NCBI RefSeq assembly: GCF_003696305.1
Contig: NZ_RFFK01000007.1
Location: forward strand, 62,001-126,000
Reading direction: 5' to 3'
DNA length: 64,000 nucleotides
DNA from: Pseudomonas sp. AOB-7
GTDB lineage: Bacteria > Pseudomonadota > Gammaproteobacteria > Pseudomonadales > Pseudomonadaceae
A model generated the notes under the pieces. That model was given only the letters and a program-made list of their open reading frames with translations, was not told the origin of the DNA and made no database searches. Shown piece after piece: positions 9,087-19,826 of this stretch. Both the position numbers and the translations under genes were made by a program. Position 1 is the stretch's first letter; each line of letters opens with the position of its first letter.

Positions 9087-10327
9087 GCGTCCTCGCCCGC
9101 CTCGGCCAGCGCCGCCTGCAGCTCCACCGCCGGCAGGCGCGGCAGTTCGCAGCGGTGCGGCGCCATGTCGGTGCTGATGTTGCTGTAGCCGCCGGGGCCG
9201 TCGACGTTGACGATGCCGGCGTCGCCGTTGTCGATGCAGATCGCCAGCTGGGCCGGCAGCTTGCCGTCCACCAGCTTGTCCGGGTTGACGTAGCCGTCCC
9301 AGAGAATGTCCGGCAGACGGCCGTTGAGCCCGAACTTGGCCAGCTTCAGCGCCTTCAGCTCGAGGTTGTCCGGGCTGTCGCCGCCCGGGCCGAAGCGGTT
9401 GCCGTGGATATGGATGGCTTCCGGATAGGGGTCGAAATCCTCCTCGGTGGAGAGGTCGCTGTAGCCGGTGCTGAAGTAGCTGCTGACGATGACGTTGGCG
9501 GTGCGGTGCTCGCCGATGTCGTTGTCGAAGATCTCCACCTGGTCGTTGGAGTTGATCACCACCCCCGAGCCGGCCGGAATGCTCGCCACCGGCGTGCCCT
9601 TGTGCCCGAAGTTCTTGTGGTTGTTGCCCTCGACCCTGTTGCGGTAGACCCGCGTGGTATGCCCCGGCTGCGGCAGGTTGGGCATGTTGAATACCAGGAT
9701 GCCGCCGGTATTGCCGGTGGCGAGGTTGTCATGGACGTCGGCACCGATGGTGTTCTCGATCTCGATGCCGGCGACGTTGCGCTCGGCGCGGCTGTTGCGC
9801 ACCACCACGTTGCGCGACTGGCCGACGTAGATACCGGCGTCCGAGGCGCCGATGGCCACCACGCCGTCGACCAGCACGTTCTCGGTCTGCACCGGGTAGA
9901 TGCCGTAGGCGCCGTTTTCGGTGGCCGGGCCGTTGGTCCACTCGGTGCGTACGCGGCGGATGATGATGTTCCTGCCGCCGACCACCTTGAGCGCGTCGCC
10001 CTTGCTGTCCTCCAGGGCCAGGTCCTCGATGGTGAAGTCCGAGGCGTTCACCAGCAGCCCCTCGGCGCCGGACTTCTGCCCCTTGAAGTTGAGGATGGTG
10101 CGATCCATGCCGGCGCCCCTGAGGGTCACGCCGCTGACCTTGAGGCTCAAGCCGCGATCGAGCTGAAAGGTACCGGCGGGAATCTCGATCACCTCGCCCG
10201 GCTTGGCCTTGATCAGCCGGGTCTGCAGCTGCTTCTGGAAGTCCAGATCGGCCGCGGGCGGCGGCGACTCGCTGCAAGCGGCGAGCAACAGGGACAGGGC
10301 GAGCAGGGATGGCGCGGCACTACGCAT
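9083..10327 (-). CDS. Parallel beta-helix (NosD/pectate-lyase-like fold) lipoprotein
   Basis: A 414-residue predicted lipoprotein (signal MRSAAPSLLALSLLLAAC, lipobox LLAAC). The body is a right-handed parallel beta-helix: repeats such as GVTLRGAGMDRTILNF, FTIEDLALEDS, NIIIRRVRTEW, NVLVDGVVAIGASDAGIYVGQ and NVVVRNSRAE stack at regular 20-25 residue spacing. The opening PGEVIEIPAGTFQLDRGLSL is typical of NosD- or polysaccharide-lyase-like helices. It is the first gene of a two-gene operon with the diheme cytochrome and overlaps it by 4 bp. NosD-type helices assist copper and heme enzymes, others bind or cut polysaccharide; the cytochrome neighbour favours a redox-related role, but that is inference. 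A 20-bp palindrome lies about 27 bp upstream of its start. Confidence 0.8.
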   Translation of the reverse strand: MRSAAPSLLALSLLLAACSESPPPAADLDFQKQLQTRLIKAKPGEVIEIPAGTFQLDRGLSLKVSGVTLRGAGMDRTILNFKGQKSGAEGLLVNASDFTIEDLALEDSKGDALKVVGGRNIIIRRVRTEWTNGPATENGAYGIYPVQTENVLVDGVVAIGASDAGIYVGQSRNVVVRNSRAERNVAGIEIENTIGADVHDNLATGNTGGILVFNMPNLPQPGHTTRVYRNRVEGNNHKNFGHKGTPVASIPAGSGVVINSNDQVEIFDNDIGEHRTANVIVSSYFSTGYSDLSTEEDFDPYPEAIHIHGNRFGPGGDSPDNLELKALKLAKFGLNGRLPDILWDGYVNPDKLVDGKLPAQLAICIDNGDAGIVNVDGPGGYSNISTDMAPHRCELPRLPAVELQAALAEAGEDA

Positions 10328-10353
10328 GACGGACTCCGGCGTTGTTCTTATAT

Positions 10354-10373
10354 TTTGGAACTATAGTTCCAAA
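10354..10373. promoter_or_regulatory. Perfect 20-bp palindrome, candidate operator of the beta-helix/cytochrome operon
   Basis: TTTGGAACTATAGTTCCAAA is a perfect 20-bp inverted repeat 27 bp upstream of the beta-helix lipoprotein start and overlapping the A+T-rich region where its promoter must lie. Symmetry and length suit a dimeric TetR-, GntR- or MarR-type repressor. No matching regulator gene is visible beside it. Confidence 0.6.
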
Positions 10374-10402
10374 TAGAGCGCAAACCAAGCCGGTCGCTGG
10401 GC

Positions 10403-10422
10403 AGGAGCGGCTTTAGCCGCGA
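10403..10422. repeat. REP-like element
   Basis: AGGAGCGGCTTTAGCCGCGA matches the core of the common Pseudomonas REP sequence, with GCGGCT and AGCCGC arms. It sits between the ygiQ terminator and the palindrome of the lipoprotein operon. Confidence 0.7.
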
Positions 10423-10449
10423 ATCCAGACCCCAGGCAGCAGATAGGAC

Positions 10450-10472
10450 AACGCCAGCACGAGGCTGGCGTT
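10450..10472 (-). terminator. Hairpin downstream of ygiQ
   Basis: AACGCCAGC and GCTGGCGTT form a perfect 9-bp stem with a 5-nt loop, starting 7 bp after the ygiQ stop. The following U-tract is poor (TTGTCC), so termination may be partial. Confidence 0.5.
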
Positions 10473-10478
10473 GCGATG

Positions 10479-12767
<2,289 letters not shown>

Positions 12768-12802
12768 GTTTTTTGATCGATCGGGCTCTCGAAGGGGCGC
12801 GG

Positions 12803-12811
12803 ATCATAGCA
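12803..12811 (-). promoter_or_regulatory. Extended -10 promoter candidate for ygiQ
   Basis: On the minus strand TGCTATGAT forms an extended -10 (TG-N-TATGAT) about 36 bp upstream of the ygiQ ATG. No good -35 lies at the right spacing, as is usual for extended -10 promoters. Confidence 0.4.
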
Positions 12812-12942
12812 TAAAAAGTGATCAACCCACCCACCCCGGCGGCGCCAAATCTTTTGTGATCACGACCCTGGCCAATGGCTATACTCGGAGCCAGAGACCA
12901 AATCCGGCGGCCGCCAGACGGCCCGGCACAAGGGGTAAGCGG

Positions 12943-14853
12943 GTGGGGCGTTTTCTCTCTCCGGGACTGATGATCCTGATCCTGGCCTGTTGCTGCGGCC
13001 TCGCCACTGCCGCGCCCATTACCCTGGACGCCGGCAGCAGCGGCCTGTGGCTCAACGACCGGATCGAACTGCTGGAAGACGTCGGCGGCCAGCTGAGCAT
13101 AGCCGACATGGCCGATCCCGCCGTGCAGGCGCGCTTCGCGCCCGCCGAGGGCCGCGCCACCGTCGGCCAGAGCCGCAACCCCTGGTGGATCAAGGTCAGC
13201 CTGCAGCGCAGCGCCGACGCCCCGCGCCAATGGTGGCTGGAAAACGCCGGCATCACCATCTACCGCCTGCAGCTGTACCTGCCGGACGGCCAGGGCGGCT
13301 GGCACGAGCGCCAGACCGGCGACGCCGTGCCCTACGCCGAGGGCCGCGACTACCCCTACCGGCGCATGCTGTTCAAGCTGCCGGAGCTCGGCGAACAACC
13401 CCTGACCCTGTACTTTCGCAGCCTCGACCCCGGCGGCAACTCCTTTCCACTCAAGGTCTGGCAGCTGTCCGACCTTGAGCAGCAGGCCAGCCGCGAGAAC
13501 CTCGGCTTCGGCCTGATCTACGGGGTGATACTCGCCCTGCTGCTGTACAACCTGTTCATCCTCATCGCCCTGCACGACAAGGCCTACCTCTGGTACGTGC
13601 TGGCCACCGCCTGCGTGCTGGTGTTCATCCTCAGCATGACCGGCCACGGCTTCCAGTACCTCTGGCCCGGCAGCGCGGTGCCGTTCTGGCTGGATCGCAT
13701 CACCCTGCCCTCGCTCTGGGGCATCTTCGTCATGCGCTTCACCCAGGAGCTGCTCTACACCAGGCGCGGCCTGCGCTGGCCGCACCAGTTGCTGAATGCC
13801 GGCTGCGCGCTGTACGTCGTCGCCATCCTCGTCAATGCCTTCGGCTACCGCGCCGAAGGCGCGCTGATCATCGCCCTGACTCCCATCGTCACCGTGCCCG
13901 CCGCGCTGTTCAGCGCCGCCATGCGCGTCTACCAGGGCTTCTTTCCGGCACGCTTCTATCTGCTCGGCTACGGCGCCGTGCTGGCCAGCACCCTGGTGCT
14001 GGTGATGCGCGCCGCCGGGCTGATCGAGCCGGGCAACTTCACCGCCTACCTGTTCCCCATTTCGGTGGCGGCCGAGACCATCCTGTTCTCCTTCGCCCTG
14101 GCCTACCGCATCCAGATGCTCAAGCAGGAAAAGGCCGAGGCGCTGCAGCAGGCCGACCGCGAGAAGACCGCGCGCCTGGCCCAGGTGCAGGCCAGCGCCG
14201 ACGAGCTGCAGGCCGCAGTAGCCGCGCGCACTGCCGAACTGGCCGCGGCCAACGCGCGCCTGTGCCTGCGCGAACGCGAACTGGAACACGCCGCCTTCCA
14301 CGATCCGCTGACCGAGCTACCCAACCGCCGCTACCTGGTCGAGCGCTGCGAATCGGCGCTGGCCCATGCCGAGCGGCACGGCGAAAGCGTGGCGCTGCTG
14401 CTGATCGACCTGGATCACTTCAAGCCGATCAACGACCGCTTCGGCCATGCCGCCGGCGACCTGATGCTGCAGGTGATCGCCAAGCGTCTGCGCGAACACG
14501 TGCGCGCCGGCGATGCCGTGGCGCGCCTGGGCGGCGACGAGTTCGCCGTGCTGATCTGCGGTCAGGACGCGGAAAACCAGGCCCGCGACATTGCCGCGCG
14601 CCTGCTGGCCGACCTCTCCGAGCCGGTGCACTACGGCGCCGAGCGCCTGCGGGTGACCATCAGCATCGGCGTGGCGCTCTACCCGCTGCACGCCCGCCAC
14701 TTCGCCGGGCTGTACAAGGCCGCCGACCAGGCGCTGTATCGGGCCAAGGAACTGGGCCGCTCCGGCTCGCAGGTGCACGGCGAAGGCGGCGAGCTGAGCG
14801 AGCAGGCCTGCCTGCAGCTGGATGTGCTCAAGATCCCCAGCGGCCTGGCCTGA
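12943..14853 (+). CDS. nicD: 7TM-DISM membrane diguanylate cyclase (NicD-like)
   Basis: Makes c-di-GMP from two GTP. The frame is open from an ATG at 12754, but the GTG at 12943 has AAGGGG about 8 bp upstream and begins directly at a signal peptide (residues 1 to about 23, cut after ATA), so it is preferred; the protein is then about 636 residues. Order: periplasmic 7TMR-DISMED2 sensor (about 25-165), seven-helix DISM membrane region (about 185-375), coiled coil, C-terminal GGDEF. The active-site loop RLGGDEFAVL is intact, and an RxxD inhibitory site (RAGD) lies five residues before GGDEF, so it should be an active, product-inhibited enzyme. Position between ygiQ and alr matches PAO1 PA4929 (NicD, nutrient-induced dispersion) from memory; the symbol rests on that. 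Its stop lies 3 bp from the convergent alr stop. Confidence 0.85.
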   Translation: MGRFLSPGLMILILACCCGLATAAPITLDAGSSGLWLNDRIELLEDVGGQLSIADMADPAVQARFAPAEGRATVGQSRNPWWIKVSLQRSADAPRQWWLENAGITIYRLQLYLPDGQGGWHERQTGDAVPYAEGRDYPYRRMLFKLPELGEQPLTLYFRSLDPGGNSFPLKVWQLSDLEQQASRENLGFGLIYGVILALLLYNLFILIALHDKAYLWYVLATACVLVFILSMTGHGFQYLWPGSAVPFWLDRITLPSLWGIFVMRFTQELLYTRRGLRWPHQLLNAGCALYVVAILVNAFGYRAEGALIIALTPIVTVPAALFSAAMRVYQGFFPARFYLLGYGAVLASTLVLVMRAAGLIEPGNFTAYLFPISVAAETILFSFALAYRIQMLKQEKAEALQQADREKTARLAQVQASADELQAAVAARTAELAAANARLCLRERELEHAAFHDPLTELPNRRYLVERCESALAHAERHGESVALLLIDLDHFKPINDRFGHAAGDLMLQVIAKRLREHVRAGDAVARLGGDEFAVLICGQDAENQARDIAARLLADLSEPVHYGAERLRVTISIGVALYPLHARHFAGLYKAADQALYRAKELGRSGSQVHGEGGELSEQACLQLDVLKIPSGLA

Positions 14854-14856
14854 CCC

Positions 14857-15933
14857 TCAGCCGATATAGCGCCGCGGCACGCGTGCGGTGACCTTGGTCA
14901 GCAGCTCGTAACCGATGGTGCCGCAGGCCGCCGCCACCTCGTCCACCGGCAGGTTTGTCCCCCACAGCTCCACCGGCGAGTCGATACCGGCCTCGGGCAG
15001 GTCGGTGATATCCACCGTCAGCATGTCCATCGACACCCGGCCGGCCAGCGCCGCACGCCGGCCTTCGACCAGCAGCGGCGTGCCGCTGGGGGCATGGCGC
15101 GGATAGCCGTCGGCGTAACCGCAGCTGACCGTGGCGATGCGCGAGGGCCGCTCGGCCACCCAGGTCGCGCCGTAACCGACGCTCTCGCCCACCGCCACCT
15201 CGCGCACGGCGATCACCCGCGCGGCCAGGGTCATGGCCGGTTGCAGGCCCAGCTCAGCGGCGCCGAGCTCGGCGAAGGGGCTGGCGCCATAGAGCATGAT
15301 GCCGGGGCGCAGCCAGTCCATATGGGCGGCGGGAATGGTCAGCACCGCCGCCGAGTTGGCCAGCGAGCGCTGCTCGAAGTCCAGATCGAGCAACTCGAGG
15401 AAGCGCTCGACCTGCAGCTCGGTGAGCGGGTGGCCGCGCTCGTCGGCGCAGGCGAAGTGGCTGAGCAGGTTGAGCTCGGCCACCTGCGGCGCCGCGCGCA
15501 GACGCCCATGCCAGCCGCGCAACTCGGCGGCGGCGAAGCCCAGGCGATGCATGCCGGAGTCCAGCTTGAGCCAGACATTCAGCGGCCGCGACGGCTCGCT
15601 GGCGAGCAGCGCGCCGGCCTGCGCCGCGCTCTGCACCACCAGATCCAGGCCGAGCTGGGCGGCGATGGGGTACTCGCTGGCCTCGAAGCAGCCCTCCAGC
15701 AACAGGATGCGCGCCTCGCCGTGCATGGCGCGCACCTCGGCGGCCTCCTCCAGGCTGGCCACGGCGAAGCCGTCGGCGACCTCGTGCAGCGCGGTGACCA
15801 CCTCGCGCACGCCATGCCCGTAGGCGTTGGCCTTGACCACCGCGAAGGCCTGGCGCCCCGGCGCGCAGCGCTTGGCCTGGCGGTAGTTGTGGACGATGGC
15901 GGCGAGATCGACGATGGCGGCAAGCGGACGCAT
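14857..15933 (-). CDS. alr: Alanine racemase
   Basis: PLP-dependent racemase interconverting L- and D-alanine for peptidoglycan. The start is ATG 15933 (MRPLAAIVDLAAIVHNYRQA), giving 358 residues, the normal length; the frame upstream of it runs over the terminator and antisense to dnaB and is not coding. The PLP lysine is in VVKANAYGHG near residue 35, the substrate-side motif MDWLRPGIMLYG is near residue 205, and the catalytic Tyr lies in VGYGATW near residue 250. It sits downstream of dnaB on the same strand, separated by a strong hairpin and a REP element. It could be either the constitutive or the catabolic paralogue; linkage to dnaB matches PAO1 alr (PA4930) from memory. Confidence 0.95.
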   Translation of the reverse strand: MRPLAAIVDLAAIVHNYRQAKRCAPGRQAFAVVKANAYGHGVREVVTALHEVADGFAVASLEEAAEVRAMHGEARILLLEGCFEASEYPIAAQLGLDLVVQSAAQAGALLASEPSRPLNVWLKLDSGMHRLGFAAAELRGWHGRLRAAPQVAELNLLSHFACADERGHPLTELQVERFLELLDLDFEQRSLANSAAVLTIPAAHMDWLRPGIMLYGASPFAELGAAELGLQPAMTLAARVIAVREVAVGESVGYGATWVAERPSRIATVSCGYADGYPRHAPSGTPLLVEGRRAALAGRVSMDMLTVDITDLPEAGIDSPVELWGTNLPVDEVAAACGTIGYELLTKVTARVPRRYIG

Positions 15934-15950
15934 GGCAGGGCCTGAACGGA

Positions 15951-15988
15951 AAACGGGCGCCCATCTTAACCGCTGGGCGCCCGTTTTT
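15951..15988. terminator. Strong hairpin between dnaB and alr
   Basis: AAACGGGCGCCCA and TGGGCGCCCGTTT form a perfect 13-bp stem with a 10-nt loop. T-tracts follow on both strands (five T on plus, four on minus), so it can end dnaB transcripts on the minus strand before alr. Confidence 0.8.
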
Positions 15989-16014
15989 ATTGATCCAGGC
16001 CTTGGCCGCGCGAG

Positions 16015-16035
16015 GTAGCCCGGATGCAATCCGGG
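16015..16035. repeat. Short palindromic REP-like element after dnaB
   Basis: CCCGGAT and ATCCGGG arms around GCA, preceded by GTAG, form the compact palindrome scattered between genes in several Pseudomonas genomes. It lies 23 bp past the dnaB stop. Confidence 0.65.
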
Positions 16036-16057
16036 AAATCGGCCCGAGAGCTCCGGC

Positions 16058-17452
16058 TTATTCGTCGTCGAACTGGTAGCTGCCCGGCGCCAGGTTCTCG
16101 AAGCGCGAGTACTTGCCGAGGAAGGCCAGGCGGGCGGTGCCCAGCGGACCGTTACGCTGCTTGCCGATGATGATCTCGGCCACGCCCTTGTACTCGGTCT
16201 CCGGGTGGTAGACCTCGTCACGGTAAACGAACAGGATGATGTCGGCGTCCTGCTCGATCGCGCCGGATTCGCGCAGGTCGGAGTTGATCGGGCGCTTGTT
16301 GGGGCGCTGTTCCAGGCCACGGTTGAGCTGCGACAGGGCGATCACCGGGCAGTTGAATTCCTTGGCCAGGCCCTTGAGCGAGCGCGAGATCTCGGAAATC
16401 TCGTTGACCCGGCTGTCGCCGCTGGAGCCGGGAATCTGCATCAGCTGCAGGTAGTCGACCATGATCAGGCCGATCTCGCCGTGCTCGCGGGCCAGGCGGC
16501 GCGTACGCGCGCGCATCTCGCTCGGCGAAATACCGGCGGTATCGTCGATGAACAGCTTGCGGTCGTTGAGCAGGTTGACCGCGCTGGTCAGCCGCGGCCA
16601 GTCGTCGTCGTCGAGCTGACCGGCACGCACCTTGGTCTGGTCGATGCGCCCCAGCGAGGCGAGCATACGAATGACGATGGATTCCGAAGGCATTTCCAGC
16701 GAGTAGACCAGAATCGCCTTGTCGCTGCGCATCAGCGCGTTTTCCACCAGGTTCATGGCGAAGGTGGTCTTACCCATCGACGGACGACCGGCGACGATGA
16801 TCATGTCGGCCGGCTGCAGGCCGCTGGTGAGGTTGTCCAGATCGTCGAAGCCGGTGGACAGGCCGGTGATCGCATCGCCGTTGTTGAACAGCGTGTCGAT
16901 GCGGTCGATGGCCTTGACCAGGATGTCGTTGATGCCCACCGGGCCGCCGGTCTTCGGGCGGTCTTCGGCGATCTCGAAGATCTTGCGCTCGGCCTCGTCG
17001 AGGATTTCCTCGCCGGTACGACCTTCCGGGGCATAGGCGCTGTCGGCGATCTCGTTGCTGATGCCGATCAGTTTGCGCAGCGTGGCGCGCTCGCGAATGA
17101 TCTGCGCGTAGGCCTTGATGTTGGCCACCGAGGGGGTGTTCTTCGCCAGCTCACCCAGGTAAGCCAGGCCGCCAACCTGCGACAGCTGGCCTTCCTTGTC
17201 CAGCTGCTCGGACAGGGTGACCACGTCGAAGGGCTGGTTGCGCTCGGCCAGCTTGAAGATGGCGCGGAAAATCAGCCGGTGGTCATGCCGGTAGAAGTCA
17301 CCGTCGGACACCCCATCGAGCACCCGCTCCCAGGCGTTGTTGTCCAGCATCAGGCCGCCCAGCACCGCCTGTTCGGCCTCGATCGAGTGCGGCGGCACTT
17401 TCAGCGCGGCGGTCTGCAGGTCGTATTGTTCGGGGATGCTGATGTCGTTCAT
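16058..17452 (-). CDS. dnaB: Replicative DNA helicase
   Basis: Hexameric 5'-3' helicase that unwinds DNA at the fork and loads DnaG primase. Start ATG 17452 (MNDISIPEQYDLQTAALKV) gives 464 residues, the usual length; the longer frame upstream runs through the rplI terminator. The N-terminal DnaB domain covers about 25-125, the linker about 130-175, and the RecA-like ATPase about 185-460 with Walker A AGRPSMGKTTFA near 219-230 and a Walker B region at IGLIMVDYLQLM. It lies 118 bp after rplI on the same strand but beyond the rplI terminator, so it is probably transcribed separately. No strong SD is visible; GAG is 7 bp upstream. Confidence 0.96.
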   Translation of the reverse strand: MNDISIPEQYDLQTAALKVPPHSIEAEQAVLGGLMLDNNAWERVLDGVSDGDFYRHDHRLIFRAIFKLAERNQPFDVVTLSEQLDKEGQLSQVGGLAYLGELAKNTPSVANIKAYAQIIRERATLRKLIGISNEIADSAYAPEGRTGEEILDEAERKIFEIAEDRPKTGGPVGINDILVKAIDRIDTLFNNGDAITGLSTGFDDLDNLTSGLQPADMIIVAGRPSMGKTTFAMNLVENALMRSDKAILVYSLEMPSESIVIRMLASLGRIDQTKVRAGQLDDDDWPRLTSAVNLLNDRKLFIDDTAGISPSEMRARTRRLAREHGEIGLIMVDYLQLMQIPGSSGDSRVNEISEISRSLKGLAKEFNCPVIALSQLNRGLEQRPNKRPINSDLRESGAIEQDADIILFVYRDEVYHPETEYKGVAEIIIGKQRNGPLGTARLAFLGKYSRFENLAPGSYQFDDE

Positions 17453-17480
17453 AGGCTCGGGGAAAAAATACGGCGATAGA

Positions 17481-17519
17481 AAAACAAAGGGCACGGATCG
17501 CCGAGGCGATACCGTGCCC
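17481..17519 (-). terminator. Intrinsic terminator of the rpsF-rplI operon
   Basis: On the minus strand GGGCACGG-T-ATCGCC pairs with GGCGAT-CCGTGCCC (14 pairs with one bulge), followed by TTTGTTTTTC. It lies between the rplI stop and dnaB. Confidence 0.85.
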
Positions 17520-17569
17520 GATTGTCAGCAGACCCGCACCGGAGTGCAAGCCCGCCTGGCAGCTGCCGA

Positions 17570-18016
17570 TTAGGCGGCGACCACGACCACCTTGACGGTG
17601 GCTTCGACGTCGGTGTGCAGATGCAGCGCAACGTCGTACTCGCCAACCTGACGAATGGTGCCGTTGGGCAGACGTACTTCGGCCTTGGCCACTTCCACGC
17701 CGGAGGCGGTCAGGGCGTCGGCGATGTCGTGGGTGCCGATGGAACCGAACAGCTTGCCTTCATCGCCCGCGGTGGCGGTGATGGTGACTTCCAGCTCGGC
17801 CAGCTGAGCGGCGCGAGCTTCGGCAGCAGCCTTCTTCTCGGCAGCGGCTTTTTCCAGCTCGGCGCGGCGGGCTTCGAACGCAGCCACGTTTGCAGCGGTA
17901 GCGGCGGTGGCTTTGCCCTGCGGCAGCAGGAAGTTACGGCCGTAACCGGCCTTGACGTTCACTTTGTCGCCCAGGTTGCCCAGGTTGGCGATTTTTTCCA
18001 GCAGGATGACTTCCAT
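17570..18016 (-). CDS. rplI: 50S ribosomal protein L9
   Basis: A 148-residue large-subunit protein with the family N-terminus [24 protein letters not shown], the conserved [13 protein letters not shown] loop, a long connecting helix rich in Ala/Glu/Lys (about 45-75) and the C-terminal RNA-binding domain. It is the last gene of the rpsF-rpsR-membrane protein-rplI operon, 21 bp after the membrane protein gene, and is followed by a strong terminator. Length and motifs are normal. Confidence 0.97.
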   Translation of the reverse strand: MEVILLEKIANLGNLGDKVNVKAGYGRNFLLPQGKATAATAANVAAFEARRAELEKAAAEKKAAAEARAAQLAELEVTITATAGDEGKLFGSIGTHDIADALTASGVEVAKAEVRLPNGTIRQVGEYDVALHLHTDVEATVKVVVVAA

Positions 18017-18037
18017 TTGGGTCTTACCTCTTAACTT

Positions 18038-18931
18038 TTAACCTTCACCGTTCGCGGAGCCCGGGCCGTTCTTGCGCACCAGGCGACCGCGAAAATCAAA
18101 CAGACTGTCGACGATGGCCAAGACCACCAGTAACGGATAGATCAGCTGCATGAACAGCAACAGCGTGATGTACAGCCCGACCAGCCAGAAGCGGCCGAGC
18201 CCACCCTTTTCCACCAGGCCGTGCACCAGGGCGATCCCGGCGAACAGCAGCGGCACGCTGCACAGCGGCGTGAGCATGGCCAGCTGCGGACCCAGGTTGG
18301 GACCGAGCAGCATGCCCGCCAGCAGCAGCAACGCCTGCGGCAGTGGCAGCCTCAGCGCGCGAAACTCGCGGCCGAAACCACCGGGGTTGTACAACAGCGC
18401 CTGCCAGTAACGCCCAAGGATCAGGCTCAGCAAGCTGAGGATCTGCAGCAAGGCCGCCAGCAATCCGGTCAGCACCGGTGCGATCAAGGCCTCGAGACGC
18501 GCGCGTTCGTCCACCGACATCTGCTGGTGAACCCCATCGAGCATGGTCGGCAAGAGCTTGTGCAGCTCGCCGGCCATGGCCTCTATGGGTTCGCGGAACA
18601 CCGCCCCGAGAACCAGGCCATACACCAGGCCCAGCGCCACACTGCACAGCAGTATGCGGTTCCAGGCCCAGCCGGCGCGCAACAACAACGCCAGCCCCAG
18701 CGCACCGACCAGCACCAGAGCGGTGCGCGGTTCGCCGAAATACCACCAGGCAATCGCCGGCAGCATGGCCCAGGCCAGGATGCCCAGGGCATCGTTGGCT
18801 CCGCGCCGCAGCAGCACCAGGCTGCCAGCGGCGGCACTCAACCAGAACAACAGCGGCATCGCTGCCGATCCCACCACCACCAGGGTGGCCTGCATACGGC
18901 CGCGCATGATGAATTCAGCCAGGGCGCGCAT
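18038..18931 (-). CDS. Polytopic membrane protein between rpsR and rplI (PA4933-like)
   Basis: A 297-residue integral membrane protein with about eight to nine hydrophobic segments (for example around residues 15-40, 50-85, 90-115, 150-175, 195-225, 235-285). It has no catalytic motif I recognise. It resembles the DUF2232-type membrane proteins encoded beside ribosomal genes, and its place between rpsR and rplI matches PAO1 PA4933 from memory. Gaps of 36 and 21 bp to its neighbours show that it is co-transcribed with the ribosomal genes. AAGGA lies about 10 bp before the ATG. Function unknown. Confidence 0.85.
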   Translation of the reverse strand: MRALAEFIMRGRMQATLVVVGSAAMPLLFWLSAAAGSLVLLRRGANDALGILAWAMLPAIAWWYFGEPRTALVLVGALGLALLLRAGWAWNRILLCSVALGLVYGLVLGAVFREPIEAMAGELHKLLPTMLDGVHQQMSVDERARLEALIAPVLTGLLAALLQILSLLSLILGRYWQALLYNPGGFGREFRALRLPLPQALLLLAGMLLGPNLGPQLAMLTPLCSVPLLFAGIALVHGLVEKGGLGRFWLVGLYITLLLFMQLIYPLLVVLAIVDSLFDFRGRLVRKNGPGSANGEG

Positions 18932-18967
18932 GCGATCTATTCCTTAACTTTTGTCGACTATCCGATC

Positions 18968-19198
18968 TCAGCGGCCGTGGCTGTCGGTGTAGGGCAGCAG
19001 GGCCAGGAAGCGGGCGCGCTTGATAGCGGTGGCCAGCTGACGCTGATAACGGGCCTTGGTACCGGTGATACGGCTGGGAACGATCTTGCCGGTTTCCGAG
19101 ATGTAGGCCTTCAGGGTGTTGAGATCTTTGAAATCGATCTCTTTCACGTCTTCAGCGGTGAAGCGGCAGAATTTACGACGACGGAAGAAACGTGCCAT
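18968..19198 (-). CDS. rpsR: 30S ribosomal protein S18
   Basis: A 76-residue small-subunit protein with the bS18 signature [20 protein letters not shown] and the basic core [20 protein letters not shown]. It pairs with S6 on the 30S platform. The N-terminus [16 protein letters not shown] is typical of gammaproteobacteria. It follows rpsF by 28 bp. Confidence 0.97.
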   Translation of the reverse strand: MARFFRRRKFCRFTAEDVKEIDFKDLNTLKAYISETGKIVPSRITGTKARYQRQLATAIKRARFLALLPYTDSHGR

Positions 19199-19226
19199 GT
19201 GATTGGCTCCTCAATAGATCCGTGGA

Positions 19227-19649
19227 TTACTCGTCAGCGTTGTCGCTGTCGTTGCTGTCGCTGTCATCGCCGTCGTTGGACTCGGCGTTTTCAGGACGTT
19301 CACGACGCTCACGGCGCTCACTGCGGTTTTCTTCGGCCTTGAGCATCTCGGACTGACCAGTAACGGCTTCGTCGCGGCGGATGACCAGGTTACGGATCAC
19401 GGCGTCGTTGTAGCGGAAGTTGTCTTCCAGCTCGGCCAGGGCCTTGCCGGTGCACTCTACGTTGAGCATCACGTAGTGGGCCTTGTGGACGTTGTTGATG
19501 GCGTAAGCCAGCTGACGACGGCCCCAGTCTTCCAGGCGGTGAATCTTGCCGCCGTCTTCTTCGATCAGCTTGGTGTAACGCTCGACCATGCCGCCGACTT
19601 GCTCGCTCTGGTCCGGGTGAACCAGAAAGATGATTTCGTAATGACGCAT
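19227..19649 (-). CDS. rpsF: 30S ribosomal protein S6
   Basis: A 140-residue small-subunit protein, first gene of its operon. The core ([25 protein letters not shown] through [11 protein letters not shown], about 1-100) is standard bS6. The C-terminal tail is acidic and Asn/Ser/Asp/Glu-rich, the kind of tail that RimK extends with glutamates in Pseudomonas. AAGGAGC is positioned correctly before the ATG. A consensus-like promoter and a structured leader precede it. Confidence 0.97.
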   Translation of the reverse strand: MRHYEIIFLVHPDQSEQVGGMVERYTKLIEEDGGKIHRLEDWGRRQLAYAINNVHKAHYVMLNVECTGKALAELEDNFRYNDAVIRNLVIRRDEAVTGQSEMLKAEENRSERRERRERPENAESNDGDDSDSNDSDNADE

Positions 19650-19764
19650 AAATGCTCCTTACGGGTTGTAGCCTGCCAACTAAGGTGGTCAGGCAAGGAG
19701 TGGGTTTTTCTCGTGATGAGCTTGCCGGGCGGTAGGCGCGAAAAGGCCTGCCGTCACGGCAAGG
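19650..19764 (-). promoter_or_regulatory. Structured rpsF leader, possible S6:S18 autoregulatory RNA
   Basis: About 115 nt separate the inferred start of transcription from rpsF. At its 5' end CTTGCCG (19763-19757) can pair with CGGCAAG (19727-19721), closing a stem that contains CTACCGCC on its 3' side. Many bacteria have an S6:S18-binding leader here with an unpaired CCG motif; this fits in position and general form but was not tested against a covariance model. Confidence 0.4.
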
Positions 19765-19770
19765 GGCGCC

Positions 19771-19799
19771 ATTCTAGAGAAGCCCCCTGCCACGCGCAA
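19771..19799 (-). promoter_or_regulatory. Sigma-70 promoter of the rpsF operon
   Basis: On the minus strand TTGCGC, a 17-bp spacer and TAGAAT form a near-consensus promoter; transcription should start near 19764. Confidence 0.75.
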
Positions 19800-19826
19800 G
19801 GCGGACTGGCGATTATTTGAACAGCG

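Noticed and set aside
15934..16320. N-terminal extension of the alr frame
   Set aside because: It crosses a strong terminator and lies antisense to dnaB in composition; alr family members start at MRPLAAIVDL.
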